From the NCBI GenBank assembly GCA_902606745.1, contig CACLHR010000005.1, forward strand, positions 20,256 through 84,255: a DNA stretch of 64,000 bases, read 5' to 3'. This document shows, one piece after another, positions 26,628 to 37,290 of this stretch (the first letter of the stretch is position 1; each line of letters begins with the position of its first letter). The notes under the pieces were generated by a model. The model made no database searches. It was given only the letters and a program-made list of their open reading frames with translations, and was not told the DNA's origin. The position numbers were made by a program, and so were the translations under genes. The DNA comes from an uncultured Gammaproteobacteria bacterium. GTDB lineage: Bacteria; Pseudomonadota; Gammaproteobacteria; PS1; Pseudothioglobaceae.

Positions 26628-27116
26628 TTATTTTTTGGGATTAGGATTGTTTAGAACTTCTTGCGTTTGTTCAGAGCGAAATTTAGCTACTTTTTCTCTA
26701 ATTTTATTATTATGATTGCCAACAATTTGAGCAGCTAAAATACCAGCATTTTTTGCACCAGCTTCGCCAATAGCTAATGTGCCAACTGGAATACCACCAG
26801 GCATTTGAACGATTGACAAAAGTGAATCTTTGCCACTTAAGGCGCGAGATTGGACTGGAACACCAAGAACTGGCACAATTGTTTTGGCAGCAACCATTCC
26901 AGGTAAGTGAGCTGAGCCACCAGCACCAGCAATGATTACTTCAAGTCCTCGATCTTGAGCAGTTTCAGCGTACTCAAACATTAAATCAGGTGTACGGTGA
27001 GCTGAGACTACTTTGACTTCATAAGGTACGCCAAATTCTTCCAACATATCTATGGCGTTCTTCATTGTAGGCCAGTCGGACTTTGAGCCCATAATAACAC
27101 CAACTAATGCACTCAT
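26628..27116 (-). CDS. purE: N5-carboxyaminoimidazole ribonucleotide mutase
   Basis: Class I PurE, converting N5-CAIR to CAIR; 162 aa. [13 protein letters not shown] is the phosphate-binding start, VVSAHRTPD contains the catalytic histidine, and [15 protein letters not shown] completes the active site. Presence of purK next to it confirms the class I (two-step) route. First gene of the purEK pair. Confidence 0.96.
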   Translation of the reverse strand: MSALVGVIMGSKSDWPTMKNAIDMLEEFGVPYEVKVVSAHRTPDLMFEYAETAQDRGLEVIIAGAGGSAHLPGMVAAKTIVPVLGVPVQSRALSGKDSLLSIVQMPGGIPVGTLAIGEAGAKNAGILAAQIVGNHNNKIREKVAKFRSEQTQEVLNNPNPKK

Positions 27117-27183
27117 TAATTACTCAAAAGAAGAGAAAATTAAATTATACCAAAACAACATCCTTATTAACCTTGAAACTGAA

Positions 27184-27903
27184 TTACCTGATACTCTTTT
27201 TTGATGGTAATTTAAATGTTTTATCTAAAAAAGGTAGGTGACCTGAACGCAACAAATATGTTTGTGTTTTATTGCTTTTATACCATCCTTCAATTTCGTC
27301 AGGAACTAGAGTATCGAGAGTGCCTAAAACAACACTCTTTGGAATATTAATCTTTTTATACAATTCCTGTAGATCTGAATTTAATAAAATATCTAGACCT
27401 ATATTGAGGGCCTTATCAGTTGAGGGGTATTTTTGTATGGCTTCATAGATCTCTAATATTTGAGACTTGTCTTTACTCTGCAGACCAACGAAGCGTTTAA
27501 GTGTTTTGGTATTATCATTTTTTAAATTAATCGCGAATTGGTGAAATATTTCACTATTTATTCCAAACTTCCAATGCTCATGATTAACCAAGCTCGGTGT
27601 GGCGGCTACAAGAATTAAGTGTTCAAGTTGAATTTTATTTGCAATATAAATTGACAATAAGCCTCCTAGGGACCAGCCCAATAGAATGGATTTGTTAGGA
27701 ATAAATTGAATCAATTCTTCGCACCAACTTTCTAAACCGCCATCGACGTCATCACTTCTACCATGCCCTGGTAAATCTATAACAGTAATGCAATAGCTTT
27801 TTTTGTATTGTTCTATAAGCTTTTGAAATATATCGCTACTAAAACCCCAACCATGTAATAGTACTAAATTTGGACCTTTTCCGATCGTCTTATGCCATAA
27901 CAT
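27184..27903 (-). CDS. bioH: Pimeloyl-ACP methyl ester carboxylesterase BioH
   Basis: Alpha/beta hydrolase of 239 aa that frees pimeloyl-ACP for biotin synthesis. It shows the oxyanion region LLHGWGFSSDIF, a nucleophile elbow GWSLGG (Ser), an Asp in GTLDTLVP and His in SGHLPFL. An open frame continues upstream, but it would run far into bioF; the start ATG 27903 overlaps bioF by 14 bp and gives MLWHKTIGKG, as in known BioH. Coupling to bioF supports the assignment. Confidence 0.88.
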   Translation of the reverse strand: MLWHKTIGKGPNLVLLHGWGFSSDIFQKLIEQYKKSYCITVIDLPGHGRSDDVDGGLESWCEELIQFIPNKSILLGWSLGGLLSIYIANKIQLEHLILVAATPSLVNHEHWKFGINSEIFHQFAINLKNDNTKTLKRFVGLQSKDKSQILEIYEAIQKYPSTDKALNIGLDILLNSDLQELYKKINIPKSVVLGTLDTLVPDEIEGWYKSNKTQTYLLRSGHLPFLDKTFKLPSKKSIR

Positions 27904-28999
27904 CTTTGACCTTTTGGAGAAGAGATTCAATCTGCGAAAAGCTATGATTGGCAGACAATGTGAAACGCAGACGGGCAGTATTTGGAGGGACTGTTGGTGG
28001 GCGTATTGCACTCACAAAATAACCTGCCTCAAAAAGTTTATTGCTCAAGCTTAAGGCCTTATTACTGGAACCAATAATTAGTGGCTGGATGGGGCCTTCA
28101 GAAGGCTCAAAATGCAGGTCTAAAGTTTCAGCACAATTTTTAAAATAATTTATATTACTAAATAGTTTTTCTTTTTGTTCGCCTTTTTTAATTAATTCTA
28201 AACTTTTAAGTATGGCAACGCACATGCTTGGAGAAATTGCTGTGGTATAAATATAGGGACGAGATTTTTGAATTAAAAATTCAATCAAATCGCTACTTCC
28301 AGAAACAAAAGCACCCATTACACCTGCTGCTTTTCCTAAGGTTGCCATATAGATTGAGTGATCAGGAATAGTTGATTCAAAAATACCAAAGCCATGAGCA
28401 TCATCTTGCATCAAAAGAGCGCCAGATTGTGCGGAAATTGTTTTAATTCCATCTATATTTGCTCTGTCTCCGTCCATACTGAAAACGTTATCAGTGACTA
28501 CTAAGCCAGTACCAGCTTGTTTTTTTAGCTTTTTTTTAAGCGATTCAAGGTTGTTATGCAGATATCGTTGAACAGGTAAACCAATCAATCGATTGCCATC
28601 AATCAAAGATGCGTGATTTAATTTATCCTGCAGCACCCAGTCAATTTCATCCCTTAGTGCAGAAAAAACACCCAGATTTGCGCTATATCCAGACGAAAAT
28701 AAAAGAGCTCTTTCTTGACCAGTATCTTGTGCTAAAGCTTCTTCAAGTTTATGATGAGATTCTGAGTGCCCACTCACTAGGTGGGAGGCGCCTGAACCAA
28801 CACCGTAACGATTCACTCCTTCAATCAAGGCCTCTTTAATTTGTGGATGGTTTGCGAGTGATAGGTAGTCATTAGAACAAAAATTTATTATCTTCTGGTC
28901 ATCAATTACCATTTCAGTGCTTTGTTCACTTTGAGCAATTTTTCTCAAGCGCAATAGATTATTCTGCTCAATGACACTGATTTTTTTTGAGAAATTCAT
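27890..28999 (-). CDS. bioF: 8-amino-7-oxononanoate synthase
   Basis: PLP enzyme of 369 aa joining pimeloyl-ACP and alanine in biotin synthesis. Visible: NFCSNDYLSLANHP at the N-terminus, GSGASHLVSGHSESH, DDAHGFGIFE, and the PLP lysine in TLGKAAGVMGAF. The protein could in principle be the related KBL (glycine C-acetyltransferase), but overlap with bioH settles it. Other bio genes are not in the window. Confidence 0.92.
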   Translation of the reverse strand: MNFSKKISVIEQNNLLRLRKIAQSEQSTEMVIDDQKIINFCSNDYLSLANHPQIKEALIEGVNRYGVGSGASHLVSGHSESHHKLEEALAQDTGQERALLFSSGYSANLGVFSALRDEIDWVLQDKLNHASLIDGNRLIGLPVQRYLHNNLESLKKKLKKQAGTGLVVTDNVFSMDGDRANIDGIKTISAQSGALLMQDDAHGFGIFESTIPDHSIYMATLGKAAGVMGAFVSGSSDLIEFLIQKSRPYIYTTAISPSMCVAILKSLELIKKGEQKEKLFSNINYFKNCAETLDLHFEPSEGPIQPLIIGSSNKALSLSNKLFEAGYFVSAIRPPTVPPNTARLRFTLSANHSFSQIESLLQKVKDVMA

Positions 29000-29017
29000 G
29001 GTATTACTGTTATAGAA

Positions 29018-29800
29018 CTATATTAGGTTTTCCATTGGTGAAGATGCACTAGCATAAGCTTTCTTCATCATTCTACCTGCAAGATAGGATTCACGTCCAG
29101 CTATAACAGCGTGTTTCATGGCGTTCGCCATTAACAGTGGATTATTTGCATTTGCAATTGCTGAATTCATTAATACGCCATCACAACCCAGCTCCATAGC
29201 CTTGGCGGCATCACTGGCACAGCCAATGCCAGCATCAACCAGAACAGGAACATTGGATTGTTCCTTGATGAGTTTAATATTGTATGGGTTAGAGATACCT
29301 TGACCTGAACCTATAAGCGAGGCAAGGGGCATCACTGCACAACAACCAATAGCTTCAAGCTCTTTTGCAACGATAGGATCATCCGAAGTATAAACCATTA
29401 CATCAAAACCATCTTTGATAAGAGTTTTAGCAGCATCAATTGTTTCAACAATGTTAGGGTAAAGTGTTTTTTCATCTCCTAGCACTTCTAACTTAACAAG
29501 ATTGCGGCCATCAAGTAACTCTCTGGCTAATTGACATGTTCTGACAGCATCTTTGGCATTGTAACAACCAGCTGTATTTGGAAGGATTGTATATTTTTCA
29601 GGCGAAATGACATCAAGAAGGCTTTCATTGTTTGGATTTTGACCAATGTTAGTTCGGCGAATTGCCACAGTGATAATCTCAGAGCCAGATTTTTCAGTTG
29701 CTAATCTTGTTTCCTCAAGGTCTTTGTATTTTCCAGAGCCAACAAGTAATCTTGAGTTAAAAGTTCTACCTGCAATTGTGAATGGAGTGTCTTTTTTCAT
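29018..29800 (-). CDS. thiG: Thiazole synthase ThiG
   Basis: TIM-barrel enzyme that builds the thiazole phosphate of thiamine from deoxyxylulose phosphate, dehydroglycine and ThiS-thiocarboxylate. [10 protein letters not shown], the catalytic Lys in [27 protein letters not shown] and [18 protein letters not shown] are characteristic. ATG 29800 (260 aa) aligns best with other ThiG starts; an in-frame ATG at 29818 is possible. thiS, thiH or thiO are not adjacent, unlike many genomes. Confidence 0.94.
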   Translation of the reverse strand: MKKDTPFTIAGRTFNSRLLVGSGKYKDLEETRLATEKSGSEIITVAIRRTNIGQNPNNESLLDVISPEKYTILPNTAGCYNAKDAVRTCQLARELLDGRNLVKLEVLGDEKTLYPNIVETIDAAKTLIKDGFDVMVYTSDDPIVAKELEAIGCCAVMPLASLIGSGQGISNPYNIKLIKEQSNVPVLVDAGIGCASDAAKAMELGCDGVLMNSAIANANNPLLMANAMKHAVIAGRESYLAGRMMKKAYASASSPMENLI

Positions 29801-29955
29801 AGCATAATAAGATACCATGAGCTGTCATTGATATTACTTAATTGCTCAGTAATCTATTCAAGTTTAAATGAATTATTTACTCGTAGCAAAATTTCATCTA
29901 ATAGATGTTAAACTGAGATTTATATTATTAATGAAAATTAGTTTAACGAAATATC

Positions 29956-30585
29956 ATGCCTCTAAATGCAATTGAACACCCATTATTAGCTCATAAACTG
30001 GCATTACTGAGAAAAGAGGGCATAAGTACCAAGCAGTTTCGAGAACTTGCGAATGAAGTGGCAAGTCTATTAACGTATGAAGCGACTAGAGATTTGCCCT
30101 TAAAGGAATGTGAAATCAATGGTTGGCAAGGCGAACCTATAAAAGCAAAAATGTTGACTGGCAAAAAACTAACTATAGTGCCTATACTTAGAGCTGGTCT
30201 AGGAATGTTGGACGGAGTGTTAACTCTTGTACCCAATGCCAAAGTAAGTGTTGTGGGACTCTATAGAGATGAAGAGACACTAAATCCGGTAGCATACTTT
30301 GACAAAATTATCACTAATGTAGATGAACGAACAGCTCTAATTATTGATCCAATGCTTGCAACTGGTGGAACTTTACTGGCAACTATTGATTTGCTTAAAC
30401 AAAAAGGCTGTAAAAAAATTATAGGGTTATTTTTGGTTGCCTCACCTGAAGGTTTGAAAAGAGTTACGGAATTACATCCTGAGGTTGATCTCTTTATTGC
30501 TGCCATAGACGAATCATTAAATGACAAGGGATATATACTTCCTGGTTTAGGTGATGCTGGCGATAAGATTTTTGGTACCAAGTAG
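29956..30585 (+). CDS. upp: Uracil phosphoribosyltransferase
   Basis: Pyrimidine salvage enzyme making UMP from uracil and PRPP; 209 aa. It has [13 protein letters not shown], the PRPP loop [17 protein letters not shown], and the uracil site [16 protein letters not shown] at the C-terminus. Its upstream region (29907-29947) contains an 8-bp inverted repeat (GTTAAACT and AGTTTAAC) separated by about 25 bp, close to the start. Monocistronic and convergent with the next gene. Confidence 0.96.
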   Translation: MPLNAIEHPLLAHKLALLRKEGISTKQFRELANEVASLLTYEATRDLPLKECEINGWQGEPIKAKMLTGKKLTIVPILRAGLGMLDGVLTLVPNAKVSVVGLYRDEETLNPVAYFDKIITNVDERTALIIDPMLATGGTLLATIDLLKQKGCKKIIGLFLVASPEGLKRVTELHPEVDLFIAAIDESLNDKGYILPGLGDAGDKIFGTK

Positions 30586-30599
30586 CTAGTTATACTTTT

Positions 30600-31292
30600 T
30601 TATATACTGTCTGGCACGTCAAAAGCATACTCATCATTTGAAGTTTTTTCGTGAGCATAAGTCTTTATTTTCCATTCTCTGACGTGTGGATTTTGACTGA
30701 CTTCGTTATATAACTTTTTTAGTCTTTTAAAAGGGTTAATAACTCCTGGAGGAATATCATCAAGAACTCCTGAAGCAATCCAACCTAAAAGACCCCAAAC
30801 TGCAATATCAGCGACAGACATCTTACCTCCAACAAACCAATTTGAATTATTTGCATTTAAAATATCTTCTAAATATCCAAAGTAATTTGGTAAGTCTTTA
30901 TTAGTCAACTCTTCCCTCATTACTCTTTTTTTAATTGGATCATTTTCTCGCATTGAAGGATTTAAAAGCTCATTTATGTCAGTAACTGTATCAATGATTT
31001 GATCTACTTTGCCAGCCTCAATAATATCTTCAGGATACATGCCACTTAGTTTGCCGCATATTCTAGCAATACCACCTGTTTGTGCTATACTTTGACCATT
31101 GATAACTAGCACTGGTAATTGATTGAAAGGAATTAATGTGCCATCCATTAATTTCCCATTTTCTTGAAGGTAGCTAAACTCAGCACTATTAATTCTTAAA
31201 TCATCAAACTTTACATCTGCAATAAATAAAGCTAATCTTGCTACTTCTGCTCGCCAAAAAGGTAAATCCAAATATATAATTTTTAAGTCCAC
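30600..31292 (-). CDS. Glutathione S-transferase family protein (sigma-like)
   Basis: 230 aa with an N-terminal thioredoxin-like domain (about 1-82; LDLPFWRAEVARLALFIADV, the cis-Pro motif FNQLPVLVINGQ, and AQTGGIARI) and an all-helical C-terminal domain (MSVADIAVWGLLGW). The layout resembles sigma/mu-type GSTs more than the usual bacterial beta class. The start is GTG 31292 with GGAG eight bases upstream. It is next to the att-like tRNA-Ser fragment. Substrate unknown; a role in detoxification or glutathione-linked chemistry is only a family inference. Confidence 0.82.
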   Translation of the reverse strand: MDLKIIYLDLPFWRAEVARLALFIADVKFDDLRINSAEFSYLQENGKLMDGTLIPFNQLPVLVINGQSIAQTGGIARICGKLSGMYPEDIIEAGKVDQIIDTVTDINELLNPSMRENDPIKKRVMREELTNKDLPNYFGYLEDILNANNSNWFVGGKMSVADIAVWGLLGWIASGVLDDIPPGVINPFKRLKKLYNEVSQNPHVREWKIKTYAHEKTSNDEYAFDVPDSI

Positions 31293-31360
31293 TAGTTCTT
31301 CTCCAGATTATCAATATAGTTTTGAAAGAATTTTAAACCAAAAATTAAAGATTTAGAAGT

Positions 31361-31391
31361 TGTATGGCGGAGAGAGGGATTCGAACCCTCG
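31361..31391 (-). repeat. Duplicated 3' end of tRNA-Ser (att-like)
   Basis: 31 bases covering the T arm, acceptor 3' strand and CCA of tRNA-Ser; the T arm (GAGGG-TTCGAAT-CCCTC) is intact. No tRNA body follows, so it is a fragment and not a second tRNA gene. Confidence 0.85.
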
Positions 31392-31427
31392 CACGATGTT
31401 GTATTAATAGGGTTTATAGAGCCAATA

Positions 31428-31469
31428 GTGCATTAATCGTGCATTAATTAGATTAATCATGCACTAATC
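31428..31469. repeat. Short direct/inverted repeats beside the att fragment
   Basis: Two tandem copies of GTGCATTAATC/T (31428-31438, 31439-31449) are followed by an inverted relative, GATTAATCATGCAC (31451-31464). These may be arm-type recombinase sites or an operator. Confidence 0.6.
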
Positions 31470-31579
31470 AGTCCTATTTTTTGCACTATAAAAAAATAAA
31501 GCCCATGGCTAGAGTTTGATACAATTGTCAGCATTTATTCAGCTTTACTGGCTTTACTTTTTTTGGTAACTTAATACTT

Positions 31580-32566
31580 ATGTCAGTTATATCTGTTCCC
31601 CCATCAAGATTTAGCCCGTCTGAAGCCCACCAAATAGCAAAAACTTTATACGGTTTTGAAGTCTCAGTTAAAGTCTTGGATAGTGAGCGAGATCAGAATT
31701 TTTATTTGAAACGTGAAGATGGCAAGGAATTTGTATTAAAGATTTCAAATCCGGCGGAGGATGTTGAGCTCATTAAGTTACAGGCCGCTAGTTTGAAGCA
31801 TATCGCCAACTTTGATTCTTCCATACAAGTACCAAGTACGATTCAGACTGTAGGTGGTAAATTTATTAGTCGTCATAATGACTGTTTTATTAGGCTACAA
31901 TCTTTTTTAGCAGGACACTTTATAAAGGACATTGAGAATCCTGAGTCTTTCTTATTGGAAGAATTTGGCGCATTTCTGGGTAAGTTGGACGTTGCTTTTC
32001 GAGAGTTTGGTTATCCGGATTTAAAGCGTAAATGGATATGGGATGTTAGAAATATTGACTTTTTGAAAAGTCATTTAGACTATATTGAGAGTGAGTCTGA
32101 TAAAGCTGTAGTGCGTCATTTTATTGCAAATTATCAGTTAAACATTGTGCCGAATGAAAAATATTTACGCACCCAGTATATTCATAATGATGGCAATGAT
32201 TACAATGTACTTCTAAATGACAATGGCCACATATCTGGCGTTATTGATTTTGGTGATATGGCGCATACTTTTTTAGCAAGCGAATTAGCGGTTGCCATCA
32301 CTTATCTTATTCTAGAAGAAGCAGAGCCTGAGACGAAGATCAAGTCGGTTGTGCAGGGATTTCAATCAGTTTATCCATTAAGAGACGAAGAAATTGAGTC
32401 ACTCATTCATCTTGTTTGTGTACGTGCATGTTTTAGCGTGGTAACAGCGAACTACCGAAAAAAACTATTTCCTGAAAACAAGTATATTTCTGTTACTGAG
32501 CCATACGCATGGACATTTCTGAAAAATTTTGCTGACAAAGAATTAAGTAATTTTAAAATATATTAA
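31580..32566 (+). CDS. APH/choline kinase family protein (hydroxylysine-kinase-like)
   Basis: 328 aa with a protein-kinase-like fold of the aminoglycoside phosphotransferase superfamily. An N-terminal lobe (FYLKREDGKEFVLKISNP, with the ATP Lys) is followed by the catalytic loop YIHNDGNDYNVL (Brenner-type H-x-D-x-x-x-x-N) near residue 207 and the metal motif VIDFGDM. The immediate 3' neighbour is a class III aminotransferase. The same pair, sometimes fused, is known in enzymes that phosphorylate an amino alcohol such as hydroxylysine and then eliminate the phosphate. It is unlikely to be an antibiotic-resistance gene. Substrate inferred from context. Confidence 0.75.
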   Translation: MSVISVPPSRFSPSEAHQIAKTLYGFEVSVKVLDSERDQNFYLKREDGKEFVLKISNPAEDVELIKLQAASLKHIANFDSSIQVPSTIQTVGGKFISRHNDCFIRLQSFLAGHFIKDIENPESFLLEEFGAFLGKLDVAFREFGYPDLKRKWIWDVRNIDFLKSHLDYIESESDKAVVRHFIANYQLNIVPNEKYLRTQYIHNDGNDYNVLLNDNGHISGVIDFGDMAHTFLASELAVAITYLILEEAEPETKIKSVVQGFQSVYPLRDEEIESLIHLVCVRACFSVVTANYRKKLFPENKYISVTEPYAWTFLKNFADKELSNFKIY

Positions 32567-32569
32567 AAA

Positions 32570-33841
32570 GTGCAATCCAAAAAAAATACATTGAAGTTGA
32601 GAAAAAAACACCTGGGTCCGTCACTCTCTCTGGCTTATTCAGAGCCACTAAAAATACTCAGGGGGAAGGGGCAATATTTGTATGATGAAAAAGGCAAGGA
32701 GTATTTAGATTGTGTTAATAATATAAGTCATGTTGGGCATTGCCATCCTGCTGTTATTCAGGCGGCTCACGAGCAGAATCAACTATTAAATACTAACACT
32801 CGCTACCTGCATGATAATATTGTTGAGTTGGCTGAGAAGCTTTGCAGAAAATTACCCAAACCCTTATCCATTTGTCATTTTGTAAATTCGGGTAGTGAGG
32901 CGAATGAGCTGGCTTTAAGAATGGCCAGAGCATATACGGGCAATGATAGCACAATTGTCCTAGATCACGCCTACCACGGAAACACCGACTCTCTAATCAA
33001 TATCAGTCCTTATAAATTTAATAGTAAGGGTGGGCAGGGAAAGTCAAAACATGTTGAAGTTGTTCCGATGCCAGACTTATTCAGGGGTGAATTTAATAAC
33101 CCAAAAACGGCGGGGAAACAATATGCCCAAGCGGTTCAGGAAGCAATTAATAAGCACGGTGGGGGTTCAACCTTTATGGCTGAATCGATGTTAGGTTGTG
33201 GTGGGCAAATCCCGTTACCAAATGATTTTTTAGCGGAGTCGTATAAATGGATAAGGGCGTCCTCTGGAGTTTGTATCAGTGATGAGGTTCAGGTGGGTTT
33301 GGGCAGAGTGGGCTCTGCCTATTGGGGGTTTGAGGCACAAGAAGTCATCCCGGACATCGTCACAATTGGCAAACCGCTGGGTAACGGCCACCCTATAGCA
33401 GCTGTTGTGACCACAGCTGAAATAGCAAGCTTCTTTAATAATGGCATGGAGTATTTCAATTCTTTTGGTGGTAACCCAGTTTCTTGTGCAATTGGACTCT
33501 CTGTTCTCAATGTAATCGAACAGGAGGGGTTGCAGCAGAATGCCCTAAATGTAGGAAATTATTTGTTCTCAGAGTTGTGTTTATTAAAAGATAAATTTTC
33601 ATTGATTGGCGATGTTCGAGGCGCTGGATTATTTATTGGAATCGAATTGGTTGAAGACAGAAAAACTCTGAAACCGGCAACAGAAAAGGCAAAGTTGATT
33701 ACTGATAAAATGAAAGAACTTGGCATACTTCTCAGTACTGATGGGCCACATAATAATGTTATTAAAATTAAACCTCCTTTGGTCTTTACTCAGGACAATG
33801 CAAAGTTGTTGGTGGATTCATTGTCAAAGTTATTAGCCTAG
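32570..33841 (+). CDS. Class III aminotransferase (phospho-lyase-like)
   Basis: PLP enzyme of 423 aa. The fold-type I blocks are clear: [43 protein letters not shown], and the PLP lysine in [11 protein letters not shown] near residue 267. The sequence style ([31 protein letters not shown]) resembles the AGXT2L group, which act as ethanolamine-phosphate or phosphohydroxylysine phospho-lyases rather than transaminases. It starts at GTG 32570, four bases after the kinase gene. Together they could turn an amino alcohol into ammonia, phosphate and an aldehyde. A plain omega-transaminase remains possible. Confidence 0.82.
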   Translation: MQSKKNTLKLRKKHLGPSLSLAYSEPLKILRGKGQYLYDEKGKEYLDCVNNISHVGHCHPAVIQAAHEQNQLLNTNTRYLHDNIVELAEKLCRKLPKPLSICHFVNSGSEANELALRMARAYTGNDSTIVLDHAYHGNTDSLINISPYKFNSKGGQGKSKHVEVVPMPDLFRGEFNNPKTAGKQYAQAVQEAINKHGGGSTFMAESMLGCGGQIPLPNDFLAESYKWIRASSGVCISDEVQVGLGRVGSAYWGFEAQEVIPDIVTIGKPLGNGHPIAAVVTTAEIASFFNNGMEYFNSFGGNPVSCAIGLSVLNVIEQEGLQQNALNVGNYLFSELCLLKDKFSLIGDVRGAGLFIGIELVEDRKTLKPATEKAKLITDKMKELGILLSTDGPHNNVIKIKPPLVFTQDNAKLLVDSLSKLLA

Positions 33842-33879
33842 CATTTGATAAATCTTATACTATTGGAATGGGAGATGTA

Positions 33880-33972
33880 TGGCGGAGAGAGAGGGATTCG
33901 AACCCTCGATAGGAGTTAAAGCCTATACTCCCTTAGCAGGGGAGCGCCTTCAGCCAGCTCGGCCATCTCTCC
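33880..33972 (-). tRNA. tRNA-Ser (anticodon GCT)
   Basis: 93-nt class II tRNA. The acceptor stem GGAGAGA/TCTCTCC, anticodon loop CTGCTAA between CTCCC and GGGAG (anticodon GCT, reading AGU/AGC), a long variable arm and T loop TTCGAAT are all present. CCA is encoded (33880-33882). Its 3' end faces the islet and is duplicated at 31361-31391. Confidence 0.96.
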
Positions 33973-34050
33973 GAAGAAGGCATATTATACTGGATTTATT
34001 TTAGATGAGTATTTGAGTAAGTTTATAGACTTATCAAATCAATCCATACG

Positions 34051-34464
34051 TTACTCTATGATTTCATAGTCATGGGTTATGATTGCAGTTTTACCAATCA
34101 TGATTGAAGCCGAACAATACTTTTCGGCTGAAAGTTTGATTGCCTTATCAACCTTTAATGGGTTAAGTTGCTTTCCTCTCAAAACAAAATGGACGTGAAT
34201 ATTGGTAAAAACTTTTGGGTATTCTTCACTGCGATCTGCACTCACCTGCGTTTGACAGTCAACAACATCTTCGCGCATTTTTTTGAGTGTACTGACTACA
34301 TCAATCACTGTGCAGCCGGTCATTCCAAGAAGTAACATCTCCATAGGTCTGACGCCTAAATTTTCTCCACCAATCTCAGGAGGTCCATCCATCACGACGG
34401 CGTGGCCACTATCAGACTTGCCAACCATCAACATACCATCTATCCATTTAACGGAAATGTTCAT
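34051..34464 (-). CDS. OsmC family protein (YhfA-like)
   Basis: 137 aa. Redox cysteines of the OsmC/Ohr fold are at C51 (GMTGCTVIDV) and C117 (EKYCSASIM), with RPMEMLLLG before the first. The family reduces organic peroxides or acts on related thiol chemistry; the YhfA subgroup has no established substrate. The start overlaps the trpC stop by 4 bp, so it is translated from the trpC transcript. Confidence 0.85.
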   Translation of the reverse strand: MNISVKWIDGMLMVGKSDSGHAVVMDGPPEIGGENLGVRPMEMLLLGMTGCTVIDVVSTLKKMREDVVDCQTQVSADRSEEYPKVFTNIHVHFVLRGKQLNPLKVDKAIKLSAEKYCSASIMIGKTAIITHDYEIIE

Positions 34465-35261
34465 TGAAAAAACTCCTTCAGTTGTTTGCCAGGGTCAGAT
34501 TGCCTCATAAAAGCTTCTCCACCCAAAAAACCAAAAACATTGTGTTCATGCATCAATGCCACATCATTTCTGGATTTAATGCCTGATTCGGTAATCACGA
34601 GTTTATCATCACCAATTTCTTCAAGCAAGTTTAAAGTAATTTGCAGATCGACATCAAAACTATGAAGATTTCTGTTGTTGATGCCAATCATTGGTAAGTC
34701 AAGTCTAAGAGCACGCTTAAGCTCACTTAGGTCATGGACTTCAACTAATACATCCATTGTTAAGGATATTGCAAGATCACTCAAAGTTTTAAGTTCTGTA
34801 TCTGTTAAACAGGATACGATCAGCAAAATACAATCAGCCCCCATCGCTCTTGATTCATAAACTTGATAAGGATCAATGATGAAATCTTTTCGTATTACAG
34901 GAATTGATACAGCAGCACGCGCTTTTATTAAATTCTGAGGATCTCCCTGAAAGAAATCTCGATCAGTTAATATAGAAAGACAACTAGCGCCCCCATTCTC
35001 ATAACTTTTTGCTATTTCAACGGGGTCAAAATTCTCACACAATATACCTTTGCTAGGTGAGGCTTTCTTGATTTCAGCAATAACAGCACTTTGGCGATTG
35101 TTAGTTTTTGTAGCTAGTGCATTATAAAAACCGCGTGTATTATCGACAAACTTAGTAAGCTCAATCATTCTGTCAATCGAAACTCGATTGATTGATTCAG
35201 CAATTTCTTCATGCTTTCTAGCAACAATTCGCTTTAATATGTCAGGTGTTTTTTGAGTCAT
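34461..35261 (-). CDS. trpC: Indole-3-glycerol phosphate synthase
   Basis: TIM-barrel enzyme of 266 aa closing the indole ring in tryptophan synthesis. AVIAEIKKASPSKG, VIRKDFIIDPYQVYE, LVEVHDLSELKRAL, IGINNRNL and ITESGIKSRNDV include the catalytic Lys and Glu residues. It is not fused to TrpF. Other trp genes are absent nearby apart from the isolated TrpB2. It is divergent from kdsA, and a perfect TATAAT (35301-35306) on the plus strand could serve kdsA. Confidence 0.95.
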   Translation of the reverse strand: MTQKTPDILKRIVARKHEEIAESINRVSIDRMIELTKFVDNTRGFYNALATKTNNRQSAVIAEIKKASPSKGILCENFDPVEIAKSYENGGASCLSILTDRDFFQGDPQNLIKARAAVSIPVIRKDFIIDPYQVYESRAMGADCILLIVSCLTDTELKTLSDLAISLTMDVLVEVHDLSELKRALRLDLPMIGINNRNLHSFDVDLQITLNLLEEIGDDKLVITESGIKSRNDVALMHEHNVFGFLGGEAFMRQSDPGKQLKEFFQ

Positions 35262-35338
35262 GGTTTGATTGAATTTGTAACAATGGTTATTTTAAACGAA
35301 TATAATTTAGTTTTATATTTAAGTCTTGGGCGAAGTTC

Positions 35339-36902
<1,564 letters not shown>

Positions 36903-36911
36903 AGGATTCAA

Positions 36912-37211
36912 ATGTTATATGCAATTATTTCACAGGACGTAGAAAATAGCCTAGAAAAAAGAATTGGGGCACGTCCTGAGCATATTGATCGATTAAATAA
37001 ATTAAAAGATGAAGGTCGACTTATTTTGGCTGGACCTCATCCAGCTATTGATAATAATGAACCAGGTGAAGCAGGGTTTACAGGCTCATTGGTTGTTGCA
37101 GAATTTGAAGATTTGAAGGATGCTAGAGATTGGGCTGATGCTGATCCTTATGTTGCGGCTGGTGTTTATTCAAGTGTAGTGGTTAAGACTTTTAAGAAAG
37201 TCTTACCATAA
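36912..37211 (+). CDS. yciI: YciI family protein
   Basis: 99-aa ferredoxin-like dimeric protein of uncertain function. It carries the His/Asp-containing family motifs [21 protein letters not shown] split over the first half, GPHPAID, and [20 protein letters not shown] at the end. It is the third gene of the kdsA-dapB run. Some relatives are fused to other enzymes; no activity can be assigned here. Confidence 0.85.
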   Translation: MLYAIISQDVENSLEKRIGARPEHIDRLNKLKDEGRLILAGPHPAIDNNEPGEAGFTGSLVVAEFEDLKDARDWADADPYVAAGVYSSVVVKTFKKVLP

Positions 37212-37290
37212 ATTTAGAAGTATAGTCAATAAGAAATAAAGGATAATTTGCCACATTTTGTTATAACGACTGAGGACAAGCAATTAATCA

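Larger units (their letters stand above)
31361..33908. mobile_element. tRNA-Ser-bounded islet with kinase and aminotransferase genes
   Basis: The 3' end of tRNA-Ser(GCT), at 33876-33908, recurs at 31361-31391 in the same orientation, with 2 bp missing from the acceptor CT repeat. Between them lie short direct and inverted repeats and two cargo genes only. This is the footprint of integration at a tRNA 3' end. No integrase is present, so the element is either a remnant or was moved by an enzyme encoded elsewhere. The cargo looks richer in G and C runs than its surroundings. Confidence 0.75.

Noticed and set aside
29907..29947. CTGAGA-like element and inverted repeat before upp, considered as a TPP riboswitch for thiG
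   Set aside because: The element is on the strand of upp, not thiG, and the other conserved parts of a TPP riboswitch are missing.
31361..31460. A possible complete second tRNA gene
   Set aside because: Only the T arm and acceptor 3' strand are present; no anticodon or D arm can be folded, so it is a fragment.
31580..32566. Aminoglycoside resistance gene
   Set aside because: The protein has the APH-type catalytic loop, but its pairing with a phospho-lyase-like enzyme fits amino-alcohol metabolism better than drug resistance.
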